NCBI GenBank assembly: GCA_021414065.1
Contig: JAIOPE010000169.1
Span: 1 to 54,218 of the forward strand
Direction: 5' to 3'
Source: Planctomycetota bacterium
GTDB taxonomy: Bacteria > Planctomycetota > JAJSAM01 > JAJVHW01
DNA length: 54,218 nucleotides
A program made the translations under genes and the position numbers. This document shows positions 51,396-54,218 of the stretch, one piece after another. Every line of letters begins with the position of its first letter. The stretch's first letter is position 1. The notes under the pieces were generated by a model. The model ran no database searches and had not been told where the DNA came from. It saw nothing but the letters and a program-made list of their open reading frames with translations.

Positions 51396-52613
51396 GTGAC
51401 CCTCCCCTACCTGACTGCCAGCCTCCCCGGAACCGGGGGACGCCTCCGCGCCACCGACGACGATTTCGTCGTCGAGGAGGTCCCCGCGTACCTGCCGATC
51501 GGTGTCGGGGATCACACCTTCCTGCGCGTCGAGAAGCGCGGCATCGCCACGCACGAGGCGATCGCGAGGATGGCGAAGGCCCTCGGCGTGCGACCCCGCG
51601 AGATCGGGTACGCCGGGCTGAAGGACGCCCACGCCGTCGCGGAGCAGACCTTCTCGATCGAGCACTATCCGATCGACAAGGCCCGCGCGGCGCTCGTCGG
51701 CGTGATCGGCGTGCGCGTGATCGACGCGAAGCTCCACCGCAACAAGTTGAAGGTCGGCCACCTCCGCGGGAACCGCTTCCGCATCCGCGTGAGAGACGTC
51801 GTCCCCGGCGCCGCCGACCGCGCCCTCGCGATCCTCGGCGTGCTGAGCGCGCAGGGCACGCCGAACTGGTTCGGCGAGCAGCGCTTCGGCTCCCGCGAAG
51901 ACAACGACGCCGTCGGCCGGATGCTCGTCCGCGGTCAACTCGTCGAAGCGTGCGACGCGATCGTCGGACCGACGGCGGTCGCCGACCGCGACCCGCGCGT
52001 CGCCGAGGCCCGCGCCCGCTACGCCGCAGGCGATCTCGACGGCGCGGCGTCGGCCTTCCCGCCGAGCCACCGCAGCGAACTCGCCGTGCTCGACGCCCTG
52101 CGCCGCGGCCGCACGAAAGACGCCGCCGTCCTCACCATCCCCCGCCCCACCCTGCGCCTCCTCGTCTCCGCGTACCAGAGCGCGATCTTCAATCGTCTCC
52201 TCGAACAGCGACTCGCGGACCTCGGGAGACTCGAACCGGGCGACCTCGCCTTCCTCCACGACAAGGGCGCCGTGTTCCTCGTCGAAGACGCCGCCGCCGA
52301 GCAACCGCGCGCCGACCGCCTCGAGATTTCGCCGTCGGGCCCGCTCCCCGGCACGCGGTCGATCCTGGCCGACGGCCAACCCGGCGAGCGCGAGCGCGCC
52401 GTCCTCACCGAGGAGTCCCTCACGCCGGAGATGTTCAACGTGCGCGGCGTCGGCGAGTTCGAGGGCGAGCGCCGCCCCTTCCGCATCCCGATCGGCGACC
52501 CAGAGGTCCGCGACGACCCCGACGCGCCAGCAGACGCGCCCAGCCTGCTCGTCGCCTTCGACCTCCCCCGCGGCGCCTACGCGACGGCGGTGATGCGGGA
52601 GATCATGAAGTAG
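51396..52613 (+). CDS. truD: tRNA pseudouridine(13) synthase TruD
   Basis: This 405-residue enzyme modifies U13 of some tRNAs. The catalytic Asp lies in GYAGLKDAHAVAEQTFSI at about residue 77, matching GLKDRHAVTEQ in E. coli. Other conserved parts are FVVEEVPAYLP, HRNKLKVGHLRGNRFRIRVR, NWFGEQRFGS and YQSAIFN, with the TRUD insertion domain between. The start is a GTG with no Shine-Dalgarno; TAGAAG lies 7 nt upstream (51383-51388), another possible leaderless start. It is divergent from the macroglobulin gene and ends at a long hairpin. Confidence 0.95.
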   Translation: MTLPYLTASLPGTGGRLRATDDDFVVEEVPAYLPIGVGDHTFLRVEKRGIATHEAIARMAKALGVRPREIGYAGLKDAHAVAEQTFSIEHYPIDKARAALVGVIGVRVIDAKLHRNKLKVGHLRGNRFRIRVRDVVPGAADRALAILGVLSAQGTPNWFGEQRFGSREDNDAVGRMLVRGQLVEACDAIVGPTAVADRDPRVAEARARYAAGDLDGAASAFPPSHRSELAVLDALRRGRTKDAAVLTIPRPTLRLLVSAYQSAIFNRLLEQRLADLGRLEPGDLAFLHDKGAVFLVEDAAAEQPRADRLEISPSGPLPGTRSILADGQPGERERAVLTEESLTPEMFNVRGVGEFEGERRPFRIPIGDPEVRDDPDAPADAPSLLVAFDLPRGAYATAVMREIMK

Positions 52614-52668
52614 TTTCTGAAAGCCTGAGAAGCAATCGCTTCGCGCTTCCTTCTCGGTCTTTCAGAAA
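52614..52668 (+). terminator. long hairpin directly after truD
   Basis: Arms 52614-52632 (TTTCTGAAAGCCTGAGAAG) and 52650-52668 pair over 19 positions with two mismatches, around a 17-nt loop. The stem begins on the base after the TAG. The A/T-rich base of the stem would act as a weak T-run in either direction. The rest of 52669-52812 shows nothing. Confidence 0.7.
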
Positions 52669-52812
52669 TTCTGCGACCCGGCGCCGCCGCGGCTGCGGAC
52701 GGGCACATCCGCGGCGGGCAGGTTCCGCGCGGCGAGGATCGTCCGACCGCGACGTCAAGCGTGGCGCAGCGCAGTCGGGCGTTCGAGTCGCCGCGCGGGC
52801 GGGAGCGTTCGG

Positions 52813-52818
52813 TAGGCT
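52813..52818 (+). promoter_or_regulatory. -10-like hexamer before the DUF433 gene
   Basis: TAGGCT ends 6 nt before the ATG at 52825; there is no Shine-Dalgarno. The same GGTAGGCT octamer precedes the TPR lipoprotein gene at 12797. Confidence 0.4.
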
Positions 52819-52824
52819 GCTGCG

Positions 52825-53139
52825 ATGAAGCTCGATCTTGGTCCCGCAACCCTGCCCCTGCGCCCGGATGCCTCCGAAGTCGTCCGGGTCGGCGACACAC
52901 GAGTCACGCTCGAGAGTGTCCTCCACGCACACCTCGACGGCGAGTCCGCCGAGGGCATCGTGGGTAGCTTCCCTGCACTCGACCTGACGGACGTCCATGC
53001 GACGATCGCGTGGTTCCTGCGGCACCGAACGGACGCCGAGGCGTATCTCGCCGCGGCCCACGCGGAAGCTGCAGCGCAGAACGCGGCGCCCAACGCCGCT
53101 GAGTTCCGCGCGCGCCTCCTCGCACGTCGGCCCAGGTGA
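52825..53139 (+). CDS. DUF433 antitoxin-like protein
   Basis: This 104-residue protein has a small winged-helix-like DUF433 domain: VRVGDTRVTLESVLHAHLDG, then ESAEGIVGSFPALDLTDVHA, then IAWFLRHRTDAEAYL. The family is usually found next to DUF5615 PIN-like proteins as a putative antitoxin. The C-terminal tail is Ala-rich. The stop TGA overlaps a GTG that opens the neighbouring toxin-like frame (GTGA). Since that toxin gene is broken, this may now be an orphan antitoxin. Confidence 0.82.
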   Translation: MKLDLGPATLPLRPDASEVVRVGDTRVTLESVLHAHLDGESAEGIVGSFPALDLTDVHATIAWFLRHRTDAEAYLAAAHAEAAAQNAAPNAAEFRARLLARRPR

Positions 53140-53300
53140 GCGCACTCCGCTTCGTCGCCGACGAGAACCTCAACGAGCGACTCGTGCTCGCGCACCTGCC
53201 ACGCCTCCCCGCCCTTGACCTGGTGCGGATCCGCTAGGCCCGGCCGACCGGGCGCACGGACGTGGACCTGCTTGCCTCCGGGGACGGGCCCCGAACACTC
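53136..53300 (+). pseudogene. broken DUF5615-type PIN-like toxin gene
   Basis: The GTG frame reads VSALRFVADENLNERLVLAH, then LPRLPALDLVRIR, then a TAG at 53235-53237, then ARPTGRTDVDLLAS. FVADENL is the acidic metal site of DUF5615 proteins and TGRTDVDLLA is the next conserved motif, so the TAG lies within the domain (a CAG-to-TAG change would explain it). After codon 55 the similarity ends, and the rest of the about 110-residue domain is missing because the convergent gene's stop codon lies at 53314. The DUF433 partner is intact. Confidence 0.75.
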
Positions 53301-53313
53301 AAGTCTGTAGCGT

Positions 53314-54168
53314 CTACCCGCGGCGCACCTTCTCCCACTCCGCCAGGAGCTCCAGCACGAAGCCGACGCAGTCCGCGCGCAGCCCCGGGTCGTCGCCCGC
53401 CTCAAGGAACGCCTCCAGGTCGCGCGGCCCCCTGGCGTCCTCTCGCCCGAAGTTCGCCTTCAGGAGGTCCATCGCGTCACGCACCGTGTACGGATCGCCG
53501 AGCGCAACCAACTGCATCGCGAGCGCCGCGCGTGACTTCGCGTTGCGCAGCACGTGGTCCAGATCGTACGCGTCCTTCGGCTTCCCCGGGTCGCGGCCAT
53601 GCACAGCGAAGCTCTTGAGGACGACGAAGGGCGCTGGCGCGCACACGTTCACCGTGAGCGGCGCGGCATGGTCCGCGCCGACCGACTGCAGCTCCCAACG
53701 AAGCGGCGCGCGGAGAGCGAGGCGAATCCCACGCGCTGCAAGCGCCCCGAGGCCGCTGCCGACCGGCGCGATCCGCCCAGATGCGGTATGGGCGTCTTCG
53801 GCGTCCACCAGGAACTCGAGGATCACACCCGGCTCGGCGTCGGCGACCCAACGCCACGCCTCGCCCTCGCGATTCCCCGCCGCCGCCGGACGGAAGCGCG
53901 CCGCCTCGATGCGCCGGCGGATCTGGGCCGCGTCATCCGTGCCCCTGATCGCGATGGCAAGAGCGACGTCGAGGTCAAGCGTTCCGATGTGCGGCTCTCC
54001 GGCGACGTCGAGCACACGAAGCTCGTCCAGTGCCGTCGGGACGAGTCCTCCGACGACGACCGAACGCTCGACGAGGTCGCCCAGCGTCCTCGCCAACGTC
54101 GTCGCCGCATGGATGACTCGGCGACGGGAATCGGGCGTGTAGGCGGAACGCGTCGGGACGTCACTCAT
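53314..54168 (-). CDS. AbiEii-like nucleotidyltransferase
   Basis: This 284-residue protein has the nucleotidyltransferase pattern SVVVGGLVPTALDEL followed by HIGTLDLDVAL. The DxD-type aspartates are the metal ligands; VGG is the GG of the family. Later KSFAVHGRDPGKPKDAYDLD fits the conserved Lys and KDxxDL motif of AbiEii/AbiGii toxins (type IV toxin-antitoxin and abortive infection). Some family members modify tRNA; activity here is unproven. Upstream, an open minus-strand frame enters from the window edge and ends in TGA at 54165-54167, overlapping this ATG (ATGA). That could be the end of its antitoxin gene, but too little is visible to tell. Confidence 0.72.
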   Translation of the reverse strand: MSDVPTRSAYTPDSRRRVIHAATTLARTLGDLVERSVVVGGLVPTALDELRVLDVAGEPHIGTLDLDVALAIAIRGTDDAAQIRRRIEAARFRPAAAGNREGEAWRWVADAEPGVILEFLVDAEDAHTASGRIAPVGSGLGALAARGIRLALRAPLRWELQSVGADHAAPLTVNVCAPAPFVVLKSFAVHGRDPGKPKDAYDLDHVLRNAKSRAALAMQLVALGDPYTVRDAMDLLKANFGREDARGPRDLEAFLEAGDDPGLRADCVGFVLELLAEWEKVRRG

Positions 54169-54218
54169 CGCGCAGCGTCCACGGCAGGACGGTCGTACGG
54201 AGATGGTCCGCGGCTTCG

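Noticed and set aside
1..54218. CRISPR arrays, rRNA, tRNA, integrase or intact IS transposase genes
   Set aside because: No regularly spaced repeats, rRNA cores, tRNA T-loop patterns or transposase motifs were seen; a covariance-model scan would be needed to exclude a tRNA completely.
54165..54218. End of a gene upstream of the AbiEii-like gene
   Set aside because: Only 17 codons are visible (ending VDAAR before TGA). The ATGA overlap is suggestive, but there is too little sequence to support a gene call.

Overview
The window is about 54 kb of very GC-rich bacterial DNA, gene-dense, with genes on both strands. No rRNA, tRNA, CRISPR array or intact transposase gene was recognised. The gene set points to a planctomycete or a closely related lineage. 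Evidence: a GyrA with a non-proteobacterial quinolone-pocket sequence; an adjacent DUF1800/DUF1501 pair; an FHA-GAF-sigma54 activator; many TPR, HEAT and secreted protease-like proteins; and a giant thioester alpha-2-macroglobulin. This assignment rests on gene content and recalled family patterns, not on a phylogeny.

Region 1 (1-4581, minus strand) is a type IV pilus cluster transcribed pilT-pilB-pilC and then, after a strong hairpin, a prepilin gene cut by the window edge. The prepilin peptidase pilD lies nearby at 9987-10886. Region 2 (4741-13483) holds three lipoproteins of unknown role, an EF-G-like GTPase whose 3' end abuts a 205-bp palindromic MITE-like element, an OmpA-family lipoprotein and a WbpD/WlbB-like sugar N-acetyltransferase. 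Region 3 (13523-18351, minus) is a probable three-gene unit: a sigma54 activator with FHA and GAF sensor domains, a translationally coupled membrane-anchored protein with a damaged zinc-protease motif, and a secreted HEAT-repeat protein.

Region 4 (18642-26762, plus) runs: M48 membrane protease, gyrA, a zinc-ribbon membrane protein, an S41-type protease, and an overlapping nitrilase/NadE pair that looks like a split glutamine-dependent NAD synthase. Region 5 (26820-31340, minus) has a decayed gene fragment, a HigB-HigA toxin-antitoxin pair, a propeller-like lipoprotein with sequence matching the decayed fragment, and OvoA, the key enzyme of ovothiol synthesis. Region 6 (31395-41422) holds DUF1800-DUF1501, divergent feoA-feoB for ferrous iron uptake, an LTA-synthase-like enzyme, a TPR-alpha/beta hydrolase and an MgtC/DUF4010 membrane protein.

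Region 7 (41424-51187, minus) pairs an 8.1-kb alpha-2-macroglobulin gene with an M64 metalloprotease gene just downstream. Region 8 (51396-54168) holds truD, a DUF433 antitoxin-like gene next to a toxin gene broken by an in-frame stop, and an AbiEii-like nucleotidyltransferase.

The most unusual points are the macroglobulin/M64 pairing and the macroglobulin's repeated end domain; the sigma54-activator/pseudo-peptidase unit; the MITE at the EF-G-like stop codon; the TA module lying between a gene and its decayed copy; and a recurrent -10-like hexamer 6-10 nt before start codons that lack a Shine-Dalgarno, suggesting leaderless mRNAs.
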